DNA of 55,229 nt from an uncultured Pseudomonadota bacterium (GTDB taxonomy: Bacteria > Pseudomonadota > Gammaproteobacteria > Burkholderiales > SG8-39): NCBI GenBank assembly GCA_903909415.1, contig CAIVVS010000080.1, positions 1-55,229 of the forward strand, written 5' to 3'. A model generated the notes under the pieces. The model worked only from the letters and a program-made list of their open reading frames with translations, searched no databases and was not told the origin of the DNA. The position numbers and the translations under genes are program-made. Of this stretch, positions 31,340 to 39,918 are shown piece after piece. Positions within the stretch are counted from its first letter, which is position 1. Each line of letters begins with the position of its first letter.

Positions 31340-32733
31340 GCGGCCCAGCGGAAATGGAAGCGAACGGGGATCCCGTGGAAAGCCTCCCCGCACACGCCGG
31401 GCCGCGCCCGGCGCGGGCCTTCCGCATCGAGTCCCTGGACCTGGAAGGGCGCGGCGTCGCGCATGAGGGCGGCAAGGTGATCTTCGTCGAGGGCGCGCTG
31501 TTCGGCGAACTGGTCGAGGTGCAGTCGCTGCGCAACCGGCGATCGCACGAGGAAACCCGGGTGACCCGGGTGCTGGAAGAAAGCAGTTCGCGCGTCGATC
31601 CGCGCTGCGAGGCCTACGGCGTCTGCGGCGGCTGTTCGATGCAGCACGTGGACGCGGCCACGCAGGTCGCCGCCAAGCAGCGCGTGCTGGAGGACGCCCT
31701 GTGGCACGTGGGCCGCGTGCGGCCCGAGACCGTGATGGCGCCCCTGCGCGGGCCGCAGTGGGACTACCGCCACCGCGCCCGCCTGTCGGCGCGCTTCGTG
31801 CGCAAGAAGGGCGGGGCGCTGGTGGGCTTTCGCGAAAAGCGCTCCAGCTACGTGACCGACATGCGCACCTGCGAGGTCCTGCCGGACACAGTGGCGGCCC
31901 TGATCGTCCCGCTGCGCGGACTGATCGACCAGCTGGAGATGGCCGAACGCCTGCCGCAGATCGAAGTCTCCGTGGGCGACCGCATCACCGTGCTGGTGTT
32001 CCGGGTGCTGGAGTCGCCCTCGGACAAGGACCTCGCGCTGATGCGCGCCTTCGCCGATGCGCAGGGCATCCAGATCTGGTTGCAGAGCAAGGGGCCGGAC
32101 ACGGCCAAGCCGTTCTGGCCGATGGAAGCGCCGGCGCTGGACTACACCCTGCCGGAGTTCGACCTGAGGATCGCCTTCCAGCCGACCGACTTCACCCAGG
32201 TCAACCATGCGATGAACCGCATGCTGGTGCAGCGCGCGATCACGTTGCTGGACCCGCAACCGGGCGACGAAGTCGCGGACTTCTTCTGCGGCCTCGGTAA
32301 CTTCACGCTGCCGATCGCCCGTCGCGGCGCGCGCGTAACCGGGGTGGAGGGCAACGAGTCGCTGATCCGCCGGGCGCGTGAAAACGCCGCGGCCAACGGC
32401 TTGTCGGACCTCGCGCGCTTCGAGGTGGGCAACTTGTTCGAGACGTCCACCTGCTCGCGACTGGCTGTTCCGGCCAAGGTGTTGCTGGACCCGCCGCGCG
32501 ACGGCGCGATGGAACTGATCCGCACCTTTGCCGGGCGCGAGCCACGGCGCATCGTCTACGTCGCCTGTGATCCGGGCACCCTGGCACGGGATGCGGGCTT
32601 TCTCACCAGCCAACTGGGCTACACGCTCAAGGCGGCGGGCATTGCCAACATGTTCCCGCAGACCTCGCACGTCGAGTCGATCGCCCTGTTCGAGCGCGAA
32701 GGTCCCCCGGGCCCGGCACTGCCGCCCGCCTGA
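31336..32733 (+). CDS. rlmD: 23S rRNA (uracil-1939-C5)-methyltransferase
   Basis: This 465-residue protein has a TRAM-like RNA-binding N-terminus (~residues 28-85), an iron-sulfur cysteine set starting at Cys91, Cys97 and Cys100 (CEAYGVCGGC) with a later Cys in MRTCEVLP, the SAM motif DFFCGLGNFTLPIA, and the catalytic Cys in YVACDPGTLARD. These define the RumA/RlmD class that makes m5U1939 in 23S rRNA. The start ATG overlaps the exonuclease stop by four bases. Confidence 0.95.
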   Translation: MSGPAEMEANGDPVESLPAHAGPRPARAFRIESLDLEGRGVAHEGGKVIFVEGALFGELVEVQSLRNRRSHEETRVTRVLEESSSRVDPRCEAYGVCGGCSMQHVDAATQVAAKQRVLEDALWHVGRVRPETVMAPLRGPQWDYRHRARLSARFVRKKGGALVGFREKRSSYVTDMRTCEVLPDTVAALIVPLRGLIDQLEMAERLPQIEVSVGDRITVLVFRVLESPSDKDLALMRAFADAQGIQIWLQSKGPDTAKPFWPMEAPALDYTLPEFDLRIAFQPTDFTQVNHAMNRMLVQRAITLLDPQPGDEVADFFCGLGNFTLPIARRGARVTGVEGNESLIRRARENAAANGLSDLARFEVGNLFETSTCSRLAVPAKVLLDPPRDGAMELIRTFAGREPRRIVYVACDPGTLARDAGFLTSQLGYTLKAAGIANMFPQTSHVESIALFEREGPPGPALPPA

Positions 32734-32743
32734 GCGGGACACC

Positions 32744-32781
32744 AAAAGCAAAAAGGCGCCTTGCGGCGCCTTTTTGCTTTT
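32744..32781. terminator. Bidirectional terminator between rlmD and the BI-1 gene
   Basis: A perfect 17-bp inverted repeat (AAAAGCAAAAAGGCGCC and its complement, loop TTGC) gives a T-rich run on either strand. It serves the convergent rlmD (plus) and BI-1 (minus) genes. Confidence 0.93.
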
Positions 32782-32795
32782 CCGGGCCGGGCGGC

Positions 32796-33500
32796 TCAGT
32801 CGCTGTTGCCGCCGAAGCCCAGCAGCTGCAGCAGGCTGGAGAACAGGTTGTAGACCGCGATGTACAGCGACAGGGTCGCCGAGATGTAGTTGGTCTCCCC
32901 GCCGCGCACGATCTGGTTCACCTGCCAGAGGATCAGCAGCGACGAGAACAGCACGAAGGCCGCCACGATCGCGAGGTGCGCCGCGCCGCTGGCGAAGAAG
33001 GCATTGGCCACGACCGCCAGCATCAGCACCACGGCGCCGATGGTGAGGAAGTTGCCGAGCCCCGACAGGTCGCGCTTGGTCGTGGTCGCGATGCCGGCCA
33101 TCACGAAGAACACTGCGGTCGTGCCTGCGGCGGCCATGGTGACCAGCTGCGCGCCGTCGCGCATGCCCAGCACCTTCTGCAGCAGCGGTCCGAGCAGCAC
33201 GCCCAGGAACAGCGTGAAGCCGAGCAGCAGGCCGACGCCGGCGGCGCTGTCGCGGTTCTTCTCGATGGCCCAGATCCAGCCATAGAAGATCGCCAGAATC
33301 GCGATCAGCGACACGATCGGGCTGCTGCGCATGAACGACAGGTCGAGGTTCGCGCCCAGCGTGGCGCCGATGGCCGTTGGAACCAGCGTCAGGGCCAGCA
33401 GCATGTAGGTGTTGCGCAGGACCTTGCGCTGCGGCGACAGGGCGTCCTGGGGAATGGGTGCCGCGGTGCCGGTCGGGATGGGTCGCAGTTCGGGTTGCAT
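32796..33500 (-). CDS. Bax inhibitor-1/YccA family membrane protein
   Basis: This 234-residue protein has seven predicted membrane helices and the C-terminal YISATLSLYIAVYNLFSSLL, typical of the bacterial BI-1 (YccA/YbhL) family. E. coli YccA binds FtsH and modulates membrane-protein breakdown. A ribosome site AAGGAGG stands eight bases before ATG 33500. It has its own promoter and a shared terminator, so it is a single-gene unit. Confidence 0.93.
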   Translation of the reverse strand: MQPELRPIPTGTAAPIPQDALSPQRKVLRNTYMLLALTLVPTAIGATLGANLDLSFMRSSPIVSLIAILAIFYGWIWAIEKNRDSAAGVGLLLGFTLFLGVLLGPLLQKVLGMRDGAQLVTMAAAGTTAVFFVMAGIATTTKRDLSGLGNFLTIGAVVLMLAVVANAFFASGAAHLAIVAAFVLFSSLLILWQVNQIVRGGETNYISATLSLYIAVYNLFSSLLQLLGFGGNSD

Positions 33501-33532
33501 AGTAGGCCTCCTTAAGGCAGAACTTGACCGTT

Positions 33533-33561
33533 AGAGTAGGGCATTGTGCATTTGGTTTCAA
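33533..33561 (-). promoter_or_regulatory. Candidate promoter of the BI-1 gene
   Basis: On the minus strand TTGAAA (33561-33556), a 17-base spacer and TACTCT (33538-33533) lie 33 bases before the start. The same bases read CTTGAA-N15-CCCTACT, loosely like a heat-shock sigma-32 promoter, so assignment to one sigma factor is open. Confidence 0.4.
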
Positions 33562-33649
33562 GCCTGACGAAATATGTCAGCCGACACGAAATCATTGAGA
33601 ATCATAATCTTGCGTGACCGATGCTAACATTCGGGCCCAGTTCGATCCG

Positions 33650-33739
33650 GGAAGGTTGGCCGAGCGGTTTAAGGCACCGGTCTTGAAAACCGGCGGGGCT
33701 GAAAGGCCCCCGTGGGTTCGAATCCCACACCTTCCGCCA
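33650..33739 (+). tRNA. tRNA-Ser (anticodon UGA)
   Basis: The acceptor GGAAGGT pairs with ACCTTCC, followed by G and an encoded CCA. The anticodon stem CCGGT/ACCGG holds TGA at 33684-33686. A long variable arm (GGGGCTGAAAGGCCCC) and a standard T-arm GTGGGTTCGAATCCCAC are present, giving a complete 90-nt class II tRNA for UCA and wobble codons. Confidence 0.97.
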
Positions 33740-33766
33740 GCCGCGCAGGCGATCCCCCCGGCGGGG

Positions 33767-34150
33767 TCAGGCAGGCTGGGTGCCGAGGTCGGCCGGGGCC
33801 GCAAGCCTGCCGATGGCCGGCGGCAGCCCGTCGGCGGTGTGCAGGACACGGGCTTCGCCCAGGGACACGCGCAGTGACTCGTACAGGGCAGGTTGGCAGG
33901 CCTTGAGGTGCTCCAGCAGTTCGACGTCCTCGCGGCGCACCCGTGCCAGGTCGACCCCTTCGACATGGACCACGCGCAACAGCTCCCTGACCGGACGGGG
34001 CATCGCGCGGCCGCTTTCGTAGCGCGATCCGCCGCTTTGCGTGACCCCGATGCGCGACCAGAAATCCGCCTGGTTCAGCCCGAGGCTGCGGCGGATCTCG
34101 CGCGGATTCAGTTCGCTGGCGGCAGTGCGGGAAGCGTTCGGGGAGGTCAT
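33767..34150 (-). CDS. XRE-type helix-turn-helix regulator
   Basis: This 127-residue protein has an N-terminal Cro/C1-like helix-turn-helix at about residues 14-55 (EIRRSLGLNQADFWSRIGVTQSG then YESGRAMP). An Arg/Glu/Leu-rich helical segment (EDVELLEHLKA) and a loose C-terminus follow. No ligand domain is recognisable. It lies between tRNA-Ser and lysC, facing away from lysC. ATG 34150 is chosen; the frame further upstream would overlap the lysC promoter region. Its target is unknown. Confidence 0.8.
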   Translation of the reverse strand: MTSPNASRTAASELNPREIRRSLGLNQADFWSRIGVTQSGGSRYESGRAMPRPVRELLRVVHVEGVDLARVRREDVELLEHLKACQPALYESLRVSLGEARVLHTADGLPPAIGRLAAPADLGTQPA

Positions 34151-34331
34151 GGTGGGTCCGTTGGCGTGGTTCGGGGTGCGGATACCCCATGCCATTCGCA
34201 TAGGGCGTGCCAGCCCCGGCCGTACCCGCTGCGGGCGGCAAAGACCGGCGCACGCCCCGCGTCCCGGAAGCTGCCCCGAACTACTCCGGATTCGAAAATT
34301 ACGATAAAATTCAAGGTTTTCCGGGTCAGAC

Positions 34332-35567
34332 ATGGCACTAATCGTCCAAAAATACGGCGGCACCTCGGTCGGCACGACCGAGCGGATCAAGGCCGTGGCG
34401 CAGCGCGTCGCCCGCTGGAAGGCCCAGGGCCACCAGCTGGTTGTCGTGGTTTCGGCAATGAGTGGAGAAACCAACAGGCTGATCGGCCTGGCCAAGGACA
34501 TCCAGCCGAACCCGGACCCGCGCGAACTGGACGTCATCGCCTCCACCGGCGAGCAGGTGACCATCGGCCTGCTGGCCATGGCCCTCAAGGCCATCGGGCT
34601 GGACGCGCGCAGCTACACCGGCGCCCAGGTCACGGTCCGCACCGACAGCGAGTTCACCAAGGCCCGCATCGAGCACATCGAGGACGCGCGCATGCGCGCC
34701 GACCTGGATGCCGGCGCCGTGGTGGTGGTGGCCGGGTTCCAGGGCGTGGACGCCCAGGGCAACATCACCACGCTGGGCCGTGGCGGCTCGGACACCTCCG
34801 CGGTGGCGCTGGCCGCCGCGCTCAAGGCCGACGAGTGCCAGATCTACACCGACGTGGACGGGGTCTACACCACCGATCCGCGCATTGTCCCCGAGGCGCG
34901 CCGCCTGGACACCGTCACCTTCGAGGAAATGCTCGAGATGGCGAGCCAGGGCTCCAAGGTGCTGCAGATCCGCTCGGTGGAATTCGCCGGCAAGTACCGC
35001 GTCAAGCTGCGCGTGCTGTCCTCCTTCGAGGAAGTCGAGGGGCCGGGCACGCTGATCACGTTCGAGGAAGACGACAAGATGGAACAAGCGGTCATTTCAG
35101 GCATCGCGTTCAACCGCGACGAGGCGAAGATCACGGTCATGGGCGTGCCCGACCGTCCCGGCATCGCCTACCAGATCCTCGGGCCGGTCGGCGACGCCAA
35201 CATCGACGTGGACATGATCATCCAGAACGCCGGCGTGGACGGCATGACGGACTTCTCGTTCACCGTGCACCGCAACGAGTACCAGAAGGCGCTGGACGTG
35301 CTCAACAAGCAGGTCAAGGAGCACATCAAGGCGCGCGAGATCCGCGGCGACAGCAAGGTGTGCAAGGTGTCCATCGTCGGCGTCGGCATGCGCACCCACG
35401 CCGGCATCGCCTCGCGCATGTTCCGCACGCTGGCCGAGGAGGGCATCAACATCCAGATGATCTCCACCTCCGAGATCAAGATCGCCGTGGTGGTGGACGA
35501 GAAGTACATGGAACTGGCCGTGCGCGCCCTGCACAAGGCCTTCGACCTGGACCAGCCGCCCGGCTGA
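34332..35567 (+). CDS. lysC: Aspartokinase
   Basis: This 411-residue enzyme phosphorylates aspartate, the first step toward lysine, threonine and methionine. It begins with the kinase motif ALIVQKYGGTSVG, has TLGRGGSDTSAVALAAAL for ATP/aspartate binding, and ends in two ACT domains (from about residue 265; e.g. VMGVPDRPGIAYQILGPVG and VSIVGVGMRTHAGIASRMF) that usually bind lysine and/or threonine. The upstream stretch is AT-rich with a TAAAAT at 34305-34310 that may be the -10. It stands alone with its own terminator. Confidence 0.96.
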   Translation: MALIVQKYGGTSVGTTERIKAVAQRVARWKAQGHQLVVVVSAMSGETNRLIGLAKDIQPNPDPRELDVIASTGEQVTIGLLAMALKAIGLDARSYTGAQVTVRTDSEFTKARIEHIEDARMRADLDAGAVVVVAGFQGVDAQGNITTLGRGGSDTSAVALAAALKADECQIYTDVDGVYTTDPRIVPEARRLDTVTFEEMLEMASQGSKVLQIRSVEFAGKYRVKLRVLSSFEEVEGPGTLITFEEDDKMEQAVISGIAFNRDEAKITVMGVPDRPGIAYQILGPVGDANIDVDMIIQNAGVDGMTDFSFTVHRNEYQKALDVLNKQVKEHIKAREIRGDSKVCKVSIVGVGMRTHAGIASRMFRTLAEEGINIQMISTSEIKIAVVVDEKYMELAVRALHKAFDLDQPPG

Positions 35568-35588
35568 TCCATCCCGGGATCGAATGCA

Positions 35589-35617
35589 GAAGGGCCCCTT
35601 TCGGGGCCCTTCGCTTT
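35589..35617 (+). terminator. Terminator of lysC
   Basis: GAAGGGCCCC (35589-35598) pairs with GGGGCCCTTC (35603-35612) across a short TTTC loop, then CGCTTTT follows. It also lies after the convergent ahpF stop, although the T-run favours the plus strand. Confidence 0.85.
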
Positions 35618-35640
35618 TGCGGGGGAGGAATGCCCGCGGC

Positions 35641-37236
35641 TCAGGCCGCCAGCGCCACGCGTTCGTCCGACTTCGCCGGCACCGGGGTGCGGATCAGGTA
35701 GTCGAATGCGCTGAGCGCCGCCTTCGAGCCTTCGCCCGCCGCGATCACGATCTGCTTGAACGGCACCGTGGTCACGTCGCCGGCGGCGAACACGCCGGGC
35801 AGGTTGGTCTGGCACCTGGCGTCGATCACGATCTCGCCGAACCGGCTCAGTTCCAGCGTGTCCTTCAGGAACTCGGTGTTGGGCACCAGGCCGATCTGCA
35901 CGAATACGCCTTCCAGCGCGACATGGTGTTCCTCGCCGCTGGCACGGTCACGGTAGCGCAGGCCGTTCACCTTGCCGCCGTCGCCGGTGATCTCGGTGGT
36001 CTGCGCGCCGGTGACCACGGTCACGTTGGGCAGGCTCTTCAGCTTGGCCACCAGCACGGCATCCGCCTTCAACTGGTCGGCGAATTCCACCAGGGTCACG
36101 TGCGCGACGATGCCGGCCAGGTCGATGGCCGCTTCCACGCCCGAGTTGCCGCCGCCGATGACCGCGGTGCGCTTGCCCTTGAACAGCGGGCCGTCGCAAT
36201 GCGGGCAGTAGGCCACGCCCTTGTTGCGGTACTCCTGCTCGCCGGGCACGTTCACGTTGCGCCAGCGCGCGCCGGTGGTCAGGATCACGCTGCGCGAGCG
36301 CAGCGACGCGCCGTTGGCCAGTTCGACCGTGACCAGACCGCCTTCCTCCGTGGCCGGCACTAGCCGGCTGGCGCGCTGCAGGTTCATCACGTCCACGTCA
36401 TAGGCCTTCACGTGCGCCTCCAGCGCGGCGGCGAACTTCGGCCCGTCGGTCTCCAGCACCGAGATGTAGTTCTCGATGCCCATGGTGTCGTTGGTCTGGC
36501 CGCCCATGCGCTCGGCGACGATGCCGGTGCGTATGCCCTTGCGCGCCGCGTACACGGCGGCGGCTGCGCCAGCGGGCCCGCCGCCGACGATCAGCACGTC
36601 GTAGGCGTCCTTCGCGGCCAGCGCTTCGGCCTGGCGCGCCGGCGCGCCGCTGTCCAGCTTGGCGAGGATCTCCTCCAGTGTCATGCGCCCGGAGCCGAAC
36701 ACCTCGCCGTTGCGGTACACCATGGGCACGGCCATCACCTTGCGGGCGTTGACCTCGTCCTGGTAGAGCGCGCCGTCGATCACCACCGTGCTCACGCGCG
36801 GGTTCAGCACCGCCATCAGCGACATCGCCTGCACCACGTCCGGGCAGTTGTGGCAGCTGAGGGACATGTAGACCTCGAAGGCGTGCTCGCCGGCCAGCGC
36901 CCGCACCTGGTCGATCACCGCCTGCTCGACCTTGGGCGGGTGGCCGCCGACCCAGAGCAGGGCCAGCACCAGCGAGGTGAACTCGTGGCCCAGCGGGATG
37001 GCCGCAAAGCGCAGTTTCATCTCCGTACCGCTGCGGCGGATGGCAAAGGACGGCTTGCGCGCGTCGCTGCCGTCCTCGCGCAGCGTGATGTGTCGGCTCA
37101 GGCCGGCGATCTGGCGCAGCAGCGCGCGCAGTTCGGTGGAGCTTGCCGAATCATCCAGGGAGGCCTCGATCTCGAAGGGCAGCGTCACGCGCTGCAGGTA
37201 GGCCTCGAGCTGGGATTTCAGGGTGTCGTCCAACAT
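35641..37236 (-). CDS. ahpF: Alkyl hydroperoxide reductase subunit F
   Basis: This 531-residue flavoprotein passes electrons from NADH to AhpC. It has a duplicated thioredoxin-like N-terminal domain with CHNCP (near residue 130), an FAD site [21 protein letters not shown], the redox pair CPHCDG, a second nucleotide site [18 protein letters not shown], and the C-terminal [24 protein letters not shown] 37236 follows GGAGAGGAA. ahpC is 129 bases upstream in the same direction, and two strong hairpins lie between them. Confidence 0.97.
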   Translation of the reverse strand: MLDDTLKSQLEAYLQRVTLPFEIEASLDDSASSTELRALLRQIAGLSRHITLREDGSDARKPSFAIRRSGTEMKLRFAAIPLGHEFTSLVLALLWVGGHPPKVEQAVIDQVRALAGEHAFEVYMSLSCHNCPDVVQAMSLMAVLNPRVSTVVIDGALYQDEVNARKVMAVPMVYRNGEVFGSGRMTLEEILAKLDSGAPARQAEALAAKDAYDVLIVGGGPAGAAAAVYAARKGIRTGIVAERMGGQTNDTMGIENYISVLETDGPKFAAALEAHVKAYDVDVMNLQRASRLVPATEEGGLVTVELANGASLRSRSVILTTGARWRNVNVPGEQEYRNKGVAYCPHCDGPLFKGKRTAVIGGGNSGVEAAIDLAGIVAHVTLVEFADQLKADAVLVAKLKSLPNVTVVTGAQTTEITGDGGKVNGLRYRDRASGEEHHVALEGVFVQIGLVPNTEFLKDTLELSRFGEIVIDARCQTNLPGVFAAGDVTTVPFKQIVIAAGEGSKAALSAFDYLIRTPVPAKSDERVALAA

Positions 37237-37263
37237 GGTGGTTCCTCTCCGGGGTGGTTCGGG

Positions 37264-37335
37264 AAGCTCCCTGCCGCGCCGGGGTGGTGGCACGGCAGGG
37301 GAGGCTTGCCCCTGCGCCGGGGGTAGCGGCGCAGG
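37264..37335 (-). repeat. Two tandem hairpins between ahpC and ahpF
   Basis: The first pairs AAGCTCCCTGCCG (37264-37276) with CGGCAGGGGAGGCTT (37293-37307), with two single-base bulges. The second is a perfect 9-bp stem CCTGCGCCG/CGGCGCAGG (37311-37319 and 37327-37335). Neither has a T-run, so they look like transcript-stabilising or partly terminating structures rather than a full terminator. Confidence 0.65.
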
Positions 37336-37365
37336 ATTGGCTAGGCTGTTTGCTTGGCTTGGGTC

Positions 37366-37929
37366 TCAGATCTTGCCGACCAGGTCCAGCGACGGGGCCA
37401 GGGTCGCGGCCCCCGGCGTCCACTTGGCCGGGCAGACCTGGCCCGGGTTGGCGGCGACGTACTGGGCTGCCTGGACCTTGCGCAGCAGCTCGGTCGCGTC
37501 GCGGCCGATGCCGTTGTCGTGGATCTCGCACAGCTTGATCTGGCCTTCGGGGTTGATGACGAAGGTGCCGCGCAGCGCCAGGCCTTCTTCCTCGATCATC
37601 ACGTCGAAGTTGCGGGTCAGCGTGCCGGTCGGGTCGCCGATCAGCGGGTAGCGGACCTTGGCGATGGTGTCCGAGGTGTCGTGCCAGGCCTTGTGCGTGA
37701 AGTGGGTGTCGGTGGACACGCCGTAGATTTCCACGCCCAGCGCCTTGAAGGTGTCGTAGTGGTCGGCCAGGTCGCCCAGCTCGGTCGGGCAGACGAAGGT
37801 GAAGTCGGCCGGGTAGAAGAACACGACCGACCACTTGCCCTTGAGCGTGTCCTGGTTGACCGGGACGAACTTGCCGTTGTGGAAGGCGGTGGCGGAGAAG
37901 GGTTTGACGGGGGTGTTGATCAGGGACAT
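37366..37929 (-). CDS. ahpC: Alkyl hydroperoxide reductase subunit C (peroxiredoxin)
   Basis: This 187-residue typical 2-Cys peroxiredoxin reduces H2O2 and organic peroxides in the cytosol. The peroxidatic Cys47 is in FTFVCPTEL, and the resolving Cys is in [11 protein letters not shown], followed by the usual [13 protein letters not shown] end. ATG 37929 has AAGGAAACCTCC ahead. Together with ahpF it forms an operon behind the OxyR-like promoter at 38003-38068. A broken second copy of its 5' end is found at 39814-39918. Confidence 0.97.
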   Translation of the reverse strand: MSLINTPVKPFSATAFHNGKFVPVNQDTLKGKWSVVFFYPADFTFVCPTELGDLADHYDTFKALGVEIYGVSTDTHFTHKAWHDTSDTIAKVRYPLIGDPTGTLTRNFDVMIEEEGLALRGTFVINPEGQIKLCEIHDNGIGRDATELLRKVQAAQYVAANPGQVCPAKWTPGAATLAPSLDLVGKI

Positions 37930-38002
37930 GGAGGTTTCCTTTTCTTACAGGTGGAGGGCTGGTTGATGGAGGCGATTGAAATCAGTGAATCAATGGAAAC
38001 GA

Positions 38003-38068
38003 ACTATAGGGATGCCGGCCCGTCTGATCCAATGAGTTGTCTCAATCGGGCTGATAGGCGCACTGCAT
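38003..38068 (-). promoter_or_regulatory. Promoter and OxyR-like site of ahpC
   Basis: On the minus strand TTGGAT (38032-38027), an 18-base spacer and TATAGT (38008-38003) form a good sigma-70 promoter 74 bases before ahpC. Immediately upstream, four tetramers spaced by exactly seven bases (ATGC, CTAT, ATTG and TCAT, from 38068 down to 38032) match the OxyR ATAG-N7-CTAT-N7-ATAG-N7-CTAT pattern at 11 of 16 positions. The promoter is well supported; the OxyR assignment is inferred. Confidence 0.5.
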
Positions 38069-38102
38069 CAGCGGTGGAGACTGGGGAGTGGGCACTGAAA
38101 TG

Positions 38103-38128
38103 AAAAAGGGCCCCGCAGGGGGACCCTT
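38103..38128 (-). terminator. Terminator of the deaminase gene
   Basis: The AAGGGTCCCC/GGGGCCCTT stem (one mismatch) with a short loop is followed on the minus strand by TTTTTCATTT. It separates the deaminase-dehydrogenase pair from the ahpC promoter. Confidence 0.8.
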
Positions 38129-38188
38129 GGTGGGGCAGGGAGTTGCGGCGGGGCGGGGCCCGTGGGCCGGTCGCGTCGCCCGGCTTTC

Positions 38189-38650
38189 CTAGGTGCCGAT
38201 GTCCTCGTTCCACAGTTCCGGGCGCGCGGCGATGAACCCGCGCATCAACCCGACGCAGTCATGGTCCTGCAGCACCTCGGTGGCGACGCCGCGAGAGCGC
38301 AGCAGGGCTTCCTCGCCCATGAAGGTCTGGTTCTCGCCGATCACCACCTTCGGGATGCCATACAGCAGGATCGCGCCCGAACACATCGCGCAGGGCGAGA
38401 GCGTGGTGTACAGCACCGACTCGCGGTACACGCGGGCCGGCTGGCGGCCGGCGTTCTCCAGCGCGTCCATCTCGCCGTGCAGGATGGGGCTGCCCTTCTG
38501 GATGCGGCGGTTGTGCCCGCGCCCGAGGATCACGCCCTGGTGTACCAGCACCGAGCCGATCGGGATGCCGCCCTCGGCCAGCCCGGCGCGGGCCTCGGCG
38601 ATGGCGGCTTGCATGAACGGGTCCGGCGAGGTCTGGGCAGTTGTGGCCAT
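38189..38650 (-). CDS. Fcy1-like cytosine deaminase
   Basis: This 153-residue zinc deaminase has the HGE motif at His58-Glu60 and PCAMC at Cys87-Cys90. The stretch from HGEMDALENAGR through LYTTLSPCAMCSGAILLYGIP to GENQTF, and the end ARPELWNEDIGT, resemble yeast Fcy1 (158 residues) much more than tRNA adenosine deaminase TadA or E. coli CodA. It most likely turns cytosine into uracil; related purine or creatinine-type substrates are not excluded. It starts 31 bases after the dehydrogenase gene, so the two are probably one operon. Confidence 0.85.
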   Translation of the reverse strand: MATTAQTSPDPFMQAAIAEARAGLAEGGIPIGSVLVHQGVILGRGHNRRIQKGSPILHGEMDALENAGRQPARVYRESVLYTTLSPCAMCSGAILLYGIPKVVIGENQTFMGEEALLRSRGVATEVLQDHDCVGLMRGFIAARPELWNEDIGT

Positions 38651-38681
38651 GGGGCGCTCCTGTTTGTTCCTCAGGATAGCG

Positions 38682-39578
38682 CTAGGTCGGGGCCTTTCCC
38701 ACCTCGATCCCGGCGATGGTTTCCATGGGCAGGATGACGGCTGAGACATGCTTGTCGCCATGGCCCAGGGCGCGGGTCTCCTGGTACATCTGCCGTGCCA
38801 GCGCGGGCAACAGCAGGCGAACACCACTGTCGTCGGCGGCGCGCAGCGCGCAGTCCAGGTCCTTGATGATGCCCTCGACCGTGAAGGCGGCCGCGAAGTT
38901 GCGCGGCAGGATGGCCTCGGGGACCGAGCGATCCAGCGCCCGGCACTGGCCGGAACTCACCTGCAGCGCGGCGAACAGGGTCTGCGGGTCCAGGCCCAGC
39001 CGGGTGCCGAGCACCATGGCTTCGGCCACCAGCACGTGCGCGGTGCCGGTGAGGATCTGGTTGCACAGCTTGGCCGCATTGCCGGCGCCGTGGCGCCCCA
39101 TGTAAAAGATGTTGCAGCCGAACACCTCCAGCAGCGGACGGACCCGTTCAAGTACCGCTGCCTCGCCGCCTACCATGACCGCCAGCGTGCCCTGCTGAGC
39201 GCCGCGCGGGCCGCCGCTGACCGGCGCATCAAGGAAATCCACCTCCTTGGCAGCCAGCGCCGCCGCAAGCCTGCGGCTGAGCTCGGGATGCGTGGTGCTG
39301 GCGTCGATGAACACCTGCCCGGCCCGCGCCCCGGCCAGCGCACCGGCGGGGCCTAGGTAGACCTGCTCGACCTGGGCGGGGCTCATCACGCAGGTAACCA
39401 GGATGTCCACGCCGGCGGCGACGTCGGCCGGTGTGGCCGCTGCCCTGGCACCCAGCGCGGTCAGCCTCTCGAGGGCGGCCGGACTGCGGTTGTGGGCGAG
39501 CAGCGCATGGCCTGCCTTGAGCAGGTTGGCTGCCATCGGGTACCCCATCCGGCCCAGGCCGATGAATCCAACGCGCAT
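38682..39578 (-). CDS. Beta-hydroxyacid dehydrogenase (HIBADH family)
   Basis: This 298-residue NAD(P)-dependent enzyme has the N-terminal VGFIGLGRMGYPMAANLLKAGH, the substrate motif FLDAPVSGGPRGAQQGTLAVMVGG and the catalytic Lys in GNAAKLCNQIL. These are 3-hydroxyisobutyrate/tartronate-semialdehyde reductase signatures. The exact hydroxyacid is unclear. ATG 39578 sits after a GAGAGGAAA ribosome site. Its pairing with a cytosine deaminase suggests, but does not prove, a link to pyrimidine breakdown through 3-carbon semialdehydes. Confidence 0.9.
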   Translation of the reverse strand: MRVGFIGLGRMGYPMAANLLKAGHALLAHNRSPAALERLTALGARAAATPADVAAGVDILVTCVMSPAQVEQVYLGPAGALAGARAGQVFIDASTTHPELSRRLAAALAAKEVDFLDAPVSGGPRGAQQGTLAVMVGGEAAVLERVRPLLEVFGCNIFYMGRHGAGNAAKLCNQILTGTAHVLVAEAMVLGTRLGLDPQTLFAALQVSSGQCRALDRSVPEAILPRNFAAAFTVEGIIKDLDCALRAADDSGVRLLLPALARQMYQETRALGHGDKHVSAVILPMETIAGIEVGKAPT

Positions 39579-39813
39579 GATTTTCCTCTCGCCTGTCGGT
39601 TGAAACGTCGATGCCTGAGCGCTGCCTGGCGGCATCCGGCCGTCGGGCAGGACGCAGTGCAGGCCTCAAGCTGCCGCTGCGGACGGGTGCAGGAGGGAGC
39701 CATCCGGGCCGCGACATGGTCAAACCAGTCTAGGCGGCGAATGTGACAGGCCCGTGTAGCTATCTAGACAGGTTGCGGTCCCGTTGCCGGCAGCCGGGCG
39801 TCTGGACCGGAGT

Positions 39814-39918
39814 TCAGGCCTGCGGCTGACTGACCGGGATGAGCCTGCCGTTGTGGAAGGCGGTGGCAGAGAAGGGTTTGACGGGAGTGTTGTTGATCAG
39901 GGGCATGGAAGCTTCCAT
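39814..39918 (-). pseudogene. Truncated duplicate of the ahpC 5' end
   Basis: From the ATG at 39906 the minus strand encodes [19 protein letters not shown], almost the same as the start of AhpC, then diverges (RLIPVSQPQA) and stops, leaving 30 codons with no peroxidatic Cys. DNA identity with the real gene is high over about 65 bases. Upstream, the 15-base core ATTGAGA(C/G)AACTCAT of the ahpC promoter region is also repeated (near 39940-39955), but the -10 is missing. An in-frame ATG at 39918 could add four residues. Confidence 0.85.

Noticed and set aside
31153..33561. 802-codon minus-strand frame over the exonuclease, rlmD and BI-1 genes
   Set aside because: It crosses a strong bidirectional terminator and three real genes in other frames, and shows no domain.
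33893..35701. 602-codon plus-strand frame over the XRE gene and lysC
   Set aside because: It is out of frame with the clear aspartokinase and rich in Arg/Gly/His, so it is a shadow.
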